From: Aequorivita iocasae
Lineage (GTDB): Bacteria; Bacteroidota; Bacteroidia; Flavobacteriales; Flavobacteriaceae
Length of the DNA: 64,000 bases
Direction: 5' to 3'
NCBI RefSeq assembly: GCF_016757735.1
Contig: NZ_CP068439.1
Span: 434,001 to 498,000 of the forward strand
Numbering within the stretch: position 1 is the stretch's first letter; each line of letters starts with the position of its first letter. Under the pieces are notes generated by a model that was given only the letters and a program-made list of their open reading frames with translations, was not told the origin of the DNA and did no database searches. This document shows, in pieces, positions 1 through 8,253 of the stretch. The position numbers were made by a program, and so were the translations under genes.

Positions 1-740
1 AAATGGTAATCGCCGCCAATATTTCTTTACAATTAAGCGAATTGGGCTATGAAGTAACAGGCATTTTGCCCCGTGGCGAAGAAGCGCTTTCCCATATAAA
101 AATTGACACCCCGGACATTGTTCTTTTAGACATCAGGCTAAAGGGCAAAATGGACGGTATTGAAACTGCACATGAAATCCAAAAACAATACAACATTCCT
201 ATCATCTATCTCACGGCAAACGCCGATGAGGAGCATTTTAACCGCGCCAAGGAAACGCATCCCTATGCTTTTATCTCAAAACCTTTTAAAAAACTGGATT
301 TACAGCGTGCCATTGAGTTGACGGTAGATAGAATATCAATTGAAAACACTTCAGAAAAAAATAATGGCAGCGCAAACGGCAACGGCAACAATTTTATTAA
401 TAGTGAAAACGCAACAGATTTTATATTGAACGACCGCATCTTCGTGCGCCATAATGAAAAGATGCTGAAAATAGATATTAAGGATATCTACTATATTGAA
501 GCCGATCGGAATTACTGCCGCATTTTTTCACAAGACAGGGAATATCTATTGGTGATGACCTTAAAAGATATTGACGAAAAACTTCCGCAGAACCATTTTT
601 TAAGAATACACCGCTCTTACATTATCAATATTTCCCAAATAGACGAAGTGGCCGGCACCCACGTAGTTATTTCGAAAAAAGCCATCCCCATGAGCAAGGC
701 TATGCGGGCAGAACTTCTTAAGAGACTGCAAACCATTTAA
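1..740 (+). CDS. LytTR-family response regulator (5' end outside window)
   Basis: Receiver domain followed by a LytTR DNA-binding domain. The first in-frame ATG (position 3) is probably internal, because receivers normally begin with an acidic VEDE-type strand just before the MVIAANIS segment seen here, so the true start lies left of the window. Counting from that Met, the phosphoacceptor is Asp43 (LLDIRL), with the conserved Thr71 (YLTAN) and Lys93 (SKPF). The LytTR domain covers about residues 146-245, with the typical YIEADRNYCRI and FLRIHRSYIIN motifs. Such regulators usually pair with a membrane histidine kinase, probably encoded upstream. Its targets are unknown; the next gene is a lectin-like secreted protein. 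Confidence 0.93.
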   Translation, partial: MVIAANISLQLSELGYEVTGILPRGEEALSHIKIDTPDIVLLDIRLKGKMDGIETAHEIQKQYNIPIIYLTANADEEHFNRAKETHPYAFISKPFKKLDLQRAIELTVDRISIENTSEKNNGSANGNGNNFINSENATDFILNDRIFVRHNEKMLKIDIKDIYYIEADRNYCRIFSQDREYLLVMTLKDIDEKLPQNHFLRIHRSYIINISQIDEVAGTHVVISKKAIPMSKAMRAELLKRLQTI

Positions 741-1006
741 ATTTTTTTACTGTTTGCACCAAGACAATTGGAGCCACAACTCTTAAATTATTATAAATGA
801 AATACTTAATAATGATTTATAACAATCCGTCGTGTAAGCAAACGTCGTGTGCTCAATCTTAATTTTTCTTGTTCGGCAAACAAAAACATCCCTTCGGACA
901 GAAATTGACCTTCTTCGTCCTAAATCGTTTTTAATATTCTCTGATTGTCAGTTATTTAGATGCTCTCCCCAGAACATTTATTTTCAACTAACCAAAATTT
1001 TCAATC
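741..1006. other. Intergenic region between the response regulator and the lectin gene
   Basis: 266 bases with no credible ORF. The only structure seen is an 8-base direct repeat CGTCGTGT at 828-835 and 843-850 (15-base period). No convincing Bacteroidota promoter box or terminator hairpin was found, although a promoter for the lectin gene is expected here. Confidence 0.5.
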
Positions 1007-2617
1007 ATGAAACCAATTAATGAAACTTTAGCTTACATTATATCACCACCATCATTTAATGTAAAATTTGGGATAGCTTTTGTTACCGCAATACTGTTTC
1101 AATTTACAGGTATTGCCCAACAACAATGGACCCCTTTGGATCCCAGTAATATTGCCCAATTAAAACCTACCAAACAAAGCAGTGTTCATAATGGTGGAGC
1201 CGCAAACCGAGCCGTAGATGGCAATACGGACGGCAATTGGGGCGCCATAAGTGTAACGCATACCCAAGGAGAGGACAGCCCGTGGTGGGAAGTAAATCTA
1301 CTCGCAAAATATAAGATTTCTTCTATTACCATATATAATCGTACAGATTGTTGCCCAGAACGGCTGAAAAATTTTACAATCAGAGTTTCGGACCAACCCT
1401 TTAGCGGAAACTACGGCGGTGAAGTTTTTGGCCAAGAACCCCAATGGTTTCAAGGAAATAAAACTTTCTCTGGCAACATGATAGGCCAATACATTCGCAT
1501 ACATTTAAACGGTCGAGATGCATTAAGTTTGGCTGAAGTAGTTGTAAGGGGCGAACCCGTGCTAGTACTAAATGATGGCGTGTGGACTGAACCTGCAGTC
1601 GGCAAAGATGAAAACCTTGCCCTTGGCAAAAAAACAAGACAATCGAGCACCCATGAATTCGGAGTTTCCAATAGAGCAAATGATGGCGTTACCGAAGGCC
1701 ATTGGGGAAATGGCTCTGTAACCCATACCCAAGGGGAGTCAAGACCTTTTTGGGAAGTAGATTTAGGCAAGAAATTTCTTGTAGATGAAGTTAAGCTTTA
1801 CAATCGTACCGATTCCTATAGTGACAGATTAAATAATTTTAATATTTGGGTCACCAACAGACCGTTCGACCAAACTACGGGTCGTATAGTCCCTTTTGCT
1901 GAAGAGCCCACAAACTTTCTTCCCGAAACAAATAAATCATATACAGGCAAAAAAGTAGGACGTTATGTTCGTGTTCAGCTTAAAAATTCGAACGCCCTTA
2001 CTTTAGCCGAAGTAAAGGTCTTTGGAACAGAGATTGGCGATCTTAGTCAGGGCGAGGCAGAATCTAACGTATTGTATAAAGTTAGCATCTTCCGAAACGT
2101 CACTCCCATTGAAAACTCCATAAAATCATCCATTACCACCAGTGTCTCTGAAGGAATGGATTTTAACAGAACCGTAAGTGCTGAGGATCAAAAACATTGG
2201 TCATTATCTACTACGGCCAAAGCAGCGGTAAATTACGCAATTGTCTCCTTCGAACTTGAGGTGACCGCTGCCGGCGGGGGCACCACTACCAACCGCGAGG
2301 AGAATTCACAAAGCAATAACGTAACCCAATCTACGGAGCAAAATACGGAGATTTCTCAAATGGTACCCGGCGGATGCACCCGCTATGAATTTCATAAATT
2401 CATCATTAATCAAGCGCCCGTAAACTATAAATTCAATGGAAAAAATTATTCATGGTTCAAAATTAATGAGCAGGCCAAACCTGTGGGAGATATAACGGTG
2501 ATGGTTTTTCCCAATGATGTAAAGCCAGACTTAAAAGCTACTGATGATAATTGGGTGACAGCTTCTAATTATGAAAGAGTGCTACAAAGCCATCCAAACT
2601 ATGTTCAAGCAGAATAA
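1007..2617 (+). CDS. Secreted tandem F-type lectin with aerolysin-like C-terminal region
   Basis: 536 aa. A hydrophobic export signal spans about residues 20-38 and ends in IAQ. Two F-type lectin (fucolectin) domains follow, at about 48-182 and 203-340. Each keeps the fucose-binding triad with eel-fucolectin spacing: His85, Arg112, Arg119 in domain 1 and His240, Arg267, Arg274 in domain 2. Domain 1 also has the vicinal Cys115-Cys116 (RTDCC); domain 2 has Ser-Tyr there. Residues 355-536 are rich in Ser, Thr and Asn with alternating polarity, a Gly-rich turn (AAGGGTTT, about 421-428) and a VPGG segment (about 453-456), which resembles aerolysin/ETX-MTX2 pore-forming modules. The lectin call is strong; the pore-former call is inference. 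No T9SS sorting domain is seen. Confidence 0.85.
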   Translation: MKPINETLAYIISPPSFNVKFGIAFVTAILFQFTGIAQQQWTPLDPSNIAQLKPTKQSSVHNGGAANRAVDGNTDGNWGAISVTHTQGEDSPWWEVNLLAKYKISSITIYNRTDCCPERLKNFTIRVSDQPFSGNYGGEVFGQEPQWFQGNKTFSGNMIGQYIRIHLNGRDALSLAEVVVRGEPVLVLNDGVWTEPAVGKDENLALGKKTRQSSTHEFGVSNRANDGVTEGHWGNGSVTHTQGESRPFWEVDLGKKFLVDEVKLYNRTDSYSDRLNNFNIWVTNRPFDQTTGRIVPFAEEPTNFLPETNKSYTGKKVGRYVRVQLKNSNALTLAEVKVFGTEIGDLSQGEAESNVLYKVSIFRNVTPIENSIKSSITTSVSEGMDFNRTVSAEDQKHWSLSTTAKAAVNYAIVSFELEVTAAGGGTTTNREENSQSNNVTQSTEQNTEISQMVPGGCTRYEFHKFIINQAPVNYKFNGKNYSWFKINEQAKPVGDITVMVFPNDVKPDLKATDDNWVTASNYERVLQSHPNYVQAE

Positions 2618-2650
2618 AAATAAATACTAACCAATTTAAAATTTAAAACA

Positions 2651-3175
2651 ATGAAAAAACTACTCTTTTTAGGACTTGCAATAGTCCTTTCAACAACAGC
2701 TTGTCAACAACAGGAAAAACGCTACACCCAACAATCCCCGGAAATTGACACTTATAAAAAAGTGATTGATGCTTACGAAAAACAAGACTGGGAGGCCATG
2801 GCCAGCCATTATGCAGACACTGCAAAAATAATGAACAATGTGGAAGAAAAAGATGGTCAAACACTAGCCCAACTGGTGCAAATGAATAAAGACGACGCTT
2901 CGCTCTTCTCAAGCTGGGATTATGTAGACGGAGAATCTGAATACGAAATGGTAGTGACCGATAAAGGCAAAACCTACGTAAACTTTTGGGGCCTTTGGAA
3001 AGGAACGCTCGCCGCAAATAACAAGACCTATACCATTCCTACACATATTACTGCCCAGTTTGTGGATGGCAAAGTGGTGAAGGAGTTTGGATATTGGGAT
3101 TTATCAAAAATAATGCTGGATATGCAAGCCATGCAGCAGGCAGAAGCGCCCGTAGTAAACGATACAATCAAATAA
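2651..3175 (+). CDS. SnoaL/NTF2-like lipoprotein
   Basis: 174 aa. The signal peptide ends in a lipobox-like STTAC with Cys18 as the expected lipidation site. The rest has the pattern of an NTF2/SnoaL-like cone fold: a helical start (VIDAYEKQDWEAMASHYAD) followed by strands ending in a WDLSKIMLD tail. The fold is used both by enzymes and by plain ligand-binding proteins, so no reaction can be assigned. It starts 33 bases after the lectin gene and begins a run of same-strand genes that contains three more NTF2-like domains. Confidence 0.75.
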   Translation: MKKLLFLGLAIVLSTTACQQQEKRYTQQSPEIDTYKKVIDAYEKQDWEAMASHYADTAKIMNNVEEKDGQTLAQLVQMNKDDASLFSSWDYVDGESEYEMVVTDKGKTYVNFWGLWKGTLAANNKTYTIPTHITAQFVDGKVVKEFGYWDLSKIMLDMQAMQQAEAPVVNDTIK

Positions 3176-3195
3176 TAATTCAAATATTCAAAGAG

Positions 3196-4200
3196 ATGAA
3201 AGTGAACGGATACGCGGCCATTGAGCCCAAAGCAGAATTAACGCCTTATTCCTACGAATTGGGACCCATAGGTTCGGAACAAGTAGATATTAAGGTTTCC
3301 TATTGTGGTATTTGCCATTCAGACTTAAGCATGATAAATAATGATTGGGGAATGACACAATATCCACTCGTTCCTGGCCATGAAATAATAGGAGAAGTAA
3401 TCGCTACGGGTAATGCGGTTAAAAATGTAAAAGTGGGCGATAAAGTAGGATTGGGATGGCAGTCTGGGTCGTGTATGAGCTGTGATCAATGCATGGAGGG
3501 TCATCATCATCTCTGCGCTCAAGGCGAAGCTACTATTGTAGGTAGAAACGGGGGGTTTGCCGACTATGTTCGTGGGCATTGGTCCTGGTCTATTCCACTT
3601 CCGGATGCTATTGATATGAGTAAAGCTGGACCTCTATTTTGTGGAGGAATTACTGTTTTCAATCCAATACTATTAGCTGGAGTTAAACCAACGGATAAGG
3701 TGGGTGTAATAGGAATAGGTGGGTTAGGACATATGGCTATCAAGTTTCTAAAACATTGGGGCTGCGAAGTAATCGCGTTTAGTTCAAACCCGAATAAAAA
3801 GGAAGAAATATTGAAGATGGGCGCCAGTCGGGTTATTAATTCTAAAGCTCCTGAAGAAATAGAAAGCATTACGGGCAAACTAAATTTCATTTTAAATACC
3901 ACCAATGTAACCTTGGATTGGAACTCATATTTGACAGCATTGGCACCAAAAGGAAAATTCCATACGGTAGGAGCTGTTTTGGAACCGATGGAAATACCGG
4001 CATTCAGTTTAGTTATGGGAGAAAAAACAGTGGGAGGAAGCCCCATAGGCAGCCCTGCTTTAACTAAAACCATGCTTGATTTTTGTGTAAGACACAAGAT
4101 TTATCCAGATGTTGAGGAATTCCCCATGGCAAGGGTAAATGATGCAATTGAACACTTAGAAAAGGGTAAAGCTCGATTTAGAATAGTATTAAAAAATTAA
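3196..4200 (+). CDS. Zinc-dependent alcohol dehydrogenase, YahK/CAD type
   Basis: 334 aa from the ATG at 3196; this start avoids overlap with the preceding lipoprotein gene and begins where family members begin. It is a medium-chain dehydrogenase expected to interconvert aldehydes and alcohols with NADP(H). Catalytic zinc ligands are Cys40 (CGICH), His62 (GHE) and Cys149 (PLFCGG); structural zinc cysteines are Cys93, 96, 99 and 107. The Rossmann motif GIGGLGHMA lies near residue 175. Full length for the family. It lacks a signal peptide, so it is cytoplasmic, unlike most of its neighbours. The substrate is unknown. Confidence 0.92.
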   Translation: MKVNGYAAIEPKAELTPYSYELGPIGSEQVDIKVSYCGICHSDLSMINNDWGMTQYPLVPGHEIIGEVIATGNAVKNVKVGDKVGLGWQSGSCMSCDQCMEGHHHLCAQGEATIVGRNGGFADYVRGHWSWSIPLPDAIDMSKAGPLFCGGITVFNPILLAGVKPTDKVGVIGIGGLGHMAIKFLKHWGCEVIAFSSNPNKKEEILKMGASRVINSKAPEEIESITGKLNFILNTTNVTLDWNSYLTALAPKGKFHTVGAVLEPMEIPAFSLVMGEKTVGGSPIGSPALTKTMLDFCVRHKIYPDVEEFPMARVNDAIEHLEKGKARFRIVLKN

Positions 4201-4360
4201 TTATTGCCCAAAGCCAGGCCGTTTCAGAAAAAACAGTATGAAAGAGTTAAAATCCCAAGAGCGTACTGGCATTGCAAATGATTTGACTACGACCCCTTAT
4301 GTGCCTTATTACCATTTAGCCAAAATCATACAATAATTTAAAAAAATAAAATACGAAAAT

Positions 4361-5299
4361 ATGAAAACTGTAGGTATCATAGGTGGTTCAGGCTTTATAG
4401 GAAGTTATATAACCAAGAAATTTCTGGAAGAAGGGTACAGTGTAAAAGTATCGGTAACCGACATTAAAAAGAGCGAAAAATATCAACATCTTTTCAATCT
4501 TGAAAACTCAGATAACCTCAATATCAGCGCACTGAAAGTAGAAGATTTAGAAACTTTGAAAGATTTCATCAGCGACTGCGAAGTTGTAATACACGGAGGA
4601 ACCCCTTTTCAGCTAGACGTGAAAGATCCACAAACAGAACTTTTTGACCCAACCTTAACAGGTACCGAGAATTTTCTGGAAGCCATACAGCAAGCCCCAA
4701 TGATTGAGAAGGTCATTTTTATAGCTTCTGTTGCGGCTTATAATACCAATTTTCCATTGCCTGCAGAAGGTAAAAAACCTACTGACACCTTCAGCGAAAA
4801 AGATACTCCTTTTATGAGTGAAGAAAGTCATCCATATGCACAGGCTAAGTTCATCGCCAACCAGACGGTGGAAAAATTCATACAAGAAAACCCAAGGCTT
4901 TCCTTTGAAATAATTTCGGTCTCCCCTGTGGGTGTCATGGGAAAATCGCTTTCAAATAGAGAAGATTCCACTTCAACCGGCTTACAGTTTCTTTTCAAAA
5001 ACAAAATAGCGCCCAATCCATTTGTACAAATGCTTTATGACACAAACGCAGAAATGGCCGTAGTAGATGTTAACGATGTTGCGGAAGCAGTTTTTAAAGC
5101 TTCAACAACTACTGGACTGCACGGCAAAAATTATTTATTGAGCAGCGAAAGCTATCCAGTGAGCGATATGAGCCTAATGCTAAACCATCAAGCCCCAAAA
5201 AACAAAGGCAGCGTAATTTACAAAAACACACTGGCCATGAACGATTTGGGAATAAAATTCAGGCCCGTTCAGGAAACTTTAAACAATTATTCACAGTAA
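4361..5299 (+). CDS. Extended SDR, NAD(P)-dependent epimerase/dehydratase-like
   Basis: 312 aa. N-terminal Rossmann motif GGSGFIG (residues 8-14) and catalytic Tyr159-x-x-x-Lys163 (YAQAK), with an upstream Ser in IASVAAY. The overall pattern fits dihydroflavonol-4-reductase-like or cinnamoyl-CoA-reductase-like extended SDRs, which reduce carbonyls or act on nucleotide sugars; the substrate cannot be told. It follows the alcohol dehydrogenase on the same strand, so both may act on the same type of carbonyl compound (inference). Confidence 0.85.
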   Translation: MKTVGIIGGSGFIGSYITKKFLEEGYSVKVSVTDIKKSEKYQHLFNLENSDNLNISALKVEDLETLKDFISDCEVVIHGGTPFQLDVKDPQTELFDPTLTGTENFLEAIQQAPMIEKVIFIASVAAYNTNFPLPAEGKKPTDTFSEKDTPFMSEESHPYAQAKFIANQTVEKFIQENPRLSFEIISVSPVGVMGKSLSNREDSTSTGLQFLFKNKIAPNPFVQMLYDTNAEMAVVDVNDVAEAVFKASTTTGLHGKNYLLSSESYPVSDMSLMLNHQAPKNKGSVIYKNTLAMNDLGIKFRPVQETLNNYSQ

Positions 5300-5337
5300 A
5301 ATATAAAAGAGAATATTAACCAAATAAATACATAAAA

Positions 5338-6279
5338 ATGAAAACAATTAAAACTACAGCCCTATCGGTGATGATGCTTATTGCATTTATTTCCACAGCA
5401 CAAAAAAAGAACGGAACTATTTACGTAGAACATCCGGCAATTACCACAGTGGAGGCTATGACACAAGCATTTGTGAAAGGCGACACCCAAAAAGTTGCAA
5501 GCTATCTGGCCGATGATTTTAAGGCCTATAACGGTACTAGCATAGACCCAAACGATAAAGGACAGGATAAAGAAAGTTTTTCAAATGCTGCAAAAGGCTG
5601 GAATGACGCCCTTGACTATTTTTCAATCAGCCGTTCCCCAGGAGCTTATCCTGACGCTCTGGAATATAAAGATGACAACCAAAAAGATGTGATGTGGGTA
5701 CAGACCTGGGAAGACATGAAAGGCGTGCACAAAAAAACAGGAGTCAAGATAAACCAGCCTATGCACCGCTTGTTTATTGTTAATAAAAACAATAAAATAC
5801 AAACCATTATAACCTATAGCAACGCCAATATTGGTTCAGAAATTCGCCAAAGTTTTAGCGACAGAAAGAATGGAACCATTTATAACCATCACGAAAACAT
5901 AAATACAGTTCGTAAAATGATGTATGCTATAGAATTCAATGATTGGGATAAAGTATACAGTTTTTATGATAAGGATGTAGAGTTTGTAGATTCCAGTTCA
6001 CCTACTATGAAAAGCATTTCCTTAGCAGAACAAAAAGCAATAGACAAACAGATTTTAGAGAAATATGATGTTTCCAGTATAGACATGGTAGGCTATCCAG
6101 ACTATTTACATTATGAAATGGGTGATATTGGGGTAGTTCTTTCTTGGTGGAATATAAATTTTATCCGCAAGGCTGACAAAAAAGCCATCACCATGCCAAT
6201 TCACTATCAAATGAATTTCAATGAGGAGGGCAAGATAACTTCCGAAACTGCCTACTACAACCCAAAACTATTGGATTAA
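5338..6279 (+). CDS. Secreted protein with two NTF2/SnoaL-like domains
   Basis: 313 aa with an N-terminal signal peptide (about residues 1-21, ending STAQ). The mature part seems to be two related halves: each begins with a similar KNGTIY segment (about residues 24 and 180), followed by a helix and a W-rich strand region (DVMWVQTWEDM; VVLSWWNINF). This suggests a tandem duplication of an NTF2-like domain. No catalytic signature is evident. A TA-rich 38-base gap separates it from the SDR gene. Function unknown. Confidence 0.65.
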   Translation: MKTIKTTALSVMMLIAFISTAQKKNGTIYVEHPAITTVEAMTQAFVKGDTQKVASYLADDFKAYNGTSIDPNDKGQDKESFSNAAKGWNDALDYFSISRSPGAYPDALEYKDDNQKDVMWVQTWEDMKGVHKKTGVKINQPMHRLFIVNKNNKIQTIITYSNANIGSEIRQSFSDRKNGTIYNHHENINTVRKMMYAIEFNDWDKVYSFYDKDVEFVDSSSPTMKSISLAEQKAIDKQILEKYDVSSIDMVGYPDYLHYEMGDIGVVLSWWNINFIRKADKKAITMPIHYQMNFNEEGKITSETAYYNPKLLD

Positions 6280-6376
6280 ACCAACAAGCCTTTTAATAAT
6301 AAACCCCAAAATTTTATTAAGTGAAAAAGTAAATACTAACCGTTTTCGCCCAAGGCGGAAACACAATATTAAAATT

Positions 6377-7147
6377 ATGAGAAAATTAATCTTTACAATG
6401 CTCTTATTGCCACTTTTGGCAATAGGACAGGAAAGTACCGAATACGGCGTATTCGAAACGGCAAACATTACTCCAAATCCAGCACAAGTAACCCAGTTTG
6501 AAAAGGGGTTAGCAGAACACAATAAAAAATACCACGGCGAGGGACCTTACGGAGTAAGAGTTTATTGGATTGCAAACGGACCAAATACAGGTAGTTATCA
6601 TTGGAGTATGGGACCGTTTCCATGGAGCTCTTTAGACAATAGACCTGCTCAAAAAGATGGTCATGACAACGATTGGAATAAAAATGTAGCCCCTTACACA
6701 ACGGAGGGAAGTGGCGCCCAAAGCTACTGGCGCAGTCATCCTGAACTTTCGCGCTTTCCAAAGGATTTTACCATAAAAAATATGTCGGTAGATTATTGGG
6801 ACATCAAAAGAGGCAAATATGAAGATGCCATGAAACTAGTTGAAAAAGTAAATAAAGTGTACGCTGCAAAAGCGCCCAATGAAATTTGGGGCATCTACAC
6901 CAACGAATTTTCAAGTACCAAGGAAGGCCGTGACTTGGCCGTTATTTCCTTTTTCGATAAATCTGCTTGGTTAGGCCAGGATAACAGCATTGCAAAAAAA
7001 TATGAAGAAATGAACGGTGCCGGAAGTTGGGCTCAATTTATAAAAGATTGGATGGATGTAACCAATGGCGGTGAAACCGAAATTTGGATTTACCGACCAG
7101 ATTTAAGCGGTATTAGTGGTGATGTAAAAGTTGCACCCTCAAAGTAA
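6377..7147 (+). CDS. Secreted protein of unknown function
   Basis: 256 aa with a clear signal peptide (MRKLIFTMLLLPLLAIGQ). I do not recognise the family. The sequence is rich in Trp and Tyr and has two halves with a similar helix-strand feel (FEKGLAEHNKKY...VRVYWI and MKLVEKVNKVY...IWGIYTNEF), which might be a pair of dimeric alpha/beta-barrel-like domains; this is a weak inference. The upstream gap holds a short hairpin (GTTTTCGCC / GGCGGAAAC, 6342-6362) of unknown role. A terminator-like hairpin follows the gene. Confidence 0.6.
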   Translation: MRKLIFTMLLLPLLAIGQESTEYGVFETANITPNPAQVTQFEKGLAEHNKKYHGEGPYGVRVYWIANGPNTGSYHWSMGPFPWSSLDNRPAQKDGHDNDWNKNVAPYTTEGSGAQSYWRSHPELSRFPKDFTIKNMSVDYWDIKRGKYEDAMKLVEKVNKVYAAKAPNEIWGIYTNEFSSTKEGRDLAVISFFDKSAWLGQDNSIAKKYEEMNGAGSWAQFIKDWMDVTNGGETEIWIYRPDLSGISGDVKVAPSK

Positions 7148-7156
7148 ATTTTAAAG

Positions 7157-7194
7157 AAAATGTGCGGTGCAGCTTGGTTGCACCGTACATTTTC
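7157..7194 (+). terminator. Intrinsic terminator-like hairpin
   Basis: TGTGCGGTGCA (7161-7171) pairs with TGCACCGTACA (7179-7189) over 11 bases with one G-U pair, flanked by AAAA on the left and TTTT on the right. It lies 10 bases after the preceding stop codon, so it may end or reduce read-through inside this same-strand gene run. Confidence 0.65.
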
Positions 7195-7230
7195 AAAATA
7201 GGGAAGTTAGAAAAAATTAAAATTAAAGTT

Positions 7231-7668
7231 ATGGACACAAAATTAATTACTCTTCTAATCATTCTTTTTACGGGCGTCTTTTGTGCACAGGCTCAAAGCA
7301 ACGATCCGCATGCCAACCATGATTCTGCCATAACTGGAATTCCTTCGGAAAAAATTTTAATGGTTTTGGATATTACGGTGAAGGATTCCCTTCAATACCA
7401 GCAGTATCGATTAAAAGCGGAACCGCTTATAGAGCAATTTGGCGGCATCTATTTGGTGCGCTCTGGCGGAATGGAATTTGATTCAGACCCAGCCCGAAAG
7501 GTAACACCTGTAGAGGGAAACTGGAACCCAAACCGGTTTATAATCCTGCAATGGGAATCCATGGAACAACTTCAGAATTTTGCTTCCTCGGAAGAATATA
7601 AAGCCGTGGCAAAATTGCGGGAGAATTCAGCTTCAACCAAGTCGATTATCGTGAAGAAATATCAATAA
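7231..7668 (+). CDS. Secreted DUF1330-like protein
   Basis: 145 aa from the ATG at 7231, which gives a proper signal peptide ending in AQAQ. An upstream in-frame start at 7162 would place coding sequence inside the terminator hairpin and is rejected. Residues about 40-145 fit the DUF1330 dimeric alpha/beta-barrel fold: a first strand (ILMVLDITVKD), the YQQYRLKAEPLIEQFGGIYLVR helix-strand segment, and an FIILQWESMEQLQNFASSEEY motif. DUF1330 proteins are normally cytoplasmic and of unknown function, so an exported version is unusual. It is followed after 18 bases by the RidA-like lipoprotein. Confidence 0.8.
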   Translation: MDTKLITLLIILFTGVFCAQAQSNDPHANHDSAITGIPSEKILMVLDITVKDSLQYQQYRLKAEPLIEQFGGIYLVRSGGMEFDSDPARKVTPVEGNWNPNRFIILQWESMEQLQNFASSEEYKAVAKLRENSASTKSIIVKKYQ

Positions 7669-7686
7669 TTACAAATAATTTCTAAA

Positions 7687-8214
7687 ATGAAAAACACACA
7701 ACCTTTCATAATATTATTAACATTTTTAGCCATCATTTTAAGCACAGGTTGTAATGAAAAACCGAAAGCTGAAACAACTGCAGAAAAACCGAAAACCACT
7801 GAAGTAGCTGTTGCAAATGAAACTCCAGACTACTTTCTACTGCGTCCTGAAGTTGAGAAAGCCTACGGCTATTCGCACGCCGTAAAAATTGGTAACGATA
7901 TAAAAATATCCGGGGCCGTCAGTATGGACGATGAAGGTAATCCCACCGCCGTGGGCGATCTGGAACAACAGATGAAAAACTGTTATGCCGATATAGAAAA
8001 AATTCTAAATCACTACGGTTGCACCTTTGACGATGTGATTGTGGAAAATGTAATCACCACAAATATGTCCAAATTTTTAGAAGTGGCCGCTTATAGGGCA
8101 GAAATCTATAAAAACCATTTCCCAACTGGATCGTGGCTTGGCGTAAAAGAATTGGCGCTTCCAGAATTTATGATTGAGATTGAGTTGGAAGTGCATAAAG
8201 GCATTAGGCATTAG
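7687..8214 (+). CDS. RidA/YjgF-like lipoprotein lacking the catalytic arginine
   Basis: 175 aa. The signal peptide has a lipobox (LSTGC, Cys at about 22), then a low-complexity Lys/Thr/Glu linker, then a Rid-family domain at about residues 50-170 with the typical MKNCYADIEKIL helix and a FPTGSW...MIEIELE end. In RidA the imine-hydrolysing Arg lies just after the FPA motif; here the matching position is Gly-Ser-Trp, so the classical enamine/imine deaminase activity is unlikely. It probably binds a small ligand in the periplasm or at the membrane (inference). Confidence 0.82.
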   Translation: MKNTQPFIILLTFLAIILSTGCNEKPKAETTAEKPKTTEVAVANETPDYFLLRPEVEKAYGYSHAVKIGNDIKISGAVSMDDEGNPTAVGDLEQQMKNCYADIEKILNHYGCTFDDVIVENVITTNMSKFLEVAAYRAEIYKNHFPTGSWLGVKELALPEFMIEIELEVHKGIRH

Positions 8215-8253
8215 GCACATTAAAATATTTAAAACCAATAAATTTTAGAAATT

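Noticed and set aside
3094-3195. Longer reading frame upstream of the alcohol dehydrogenase ATG at 3196.
   Set aside because: It would overlap the SnoaL-like lipoprotein gene by 82 bases and has no family-like sequence.
4238-4336. Short ORF of 32 codons (MKELKSQERTGIANDLTT...) between the alcohol dehydrogenase and SDR genes.
   Set aside because: No recognisable family, no support from composition or context; may be a leftover of a gene, but it cannot be told from chance.
7162-7230. Upstream in-frame start for the DUF1330-like gene.
   Set aside because: It lies inside a strong terminator-like hairpin and would remove the clean signal peptide at 7231.
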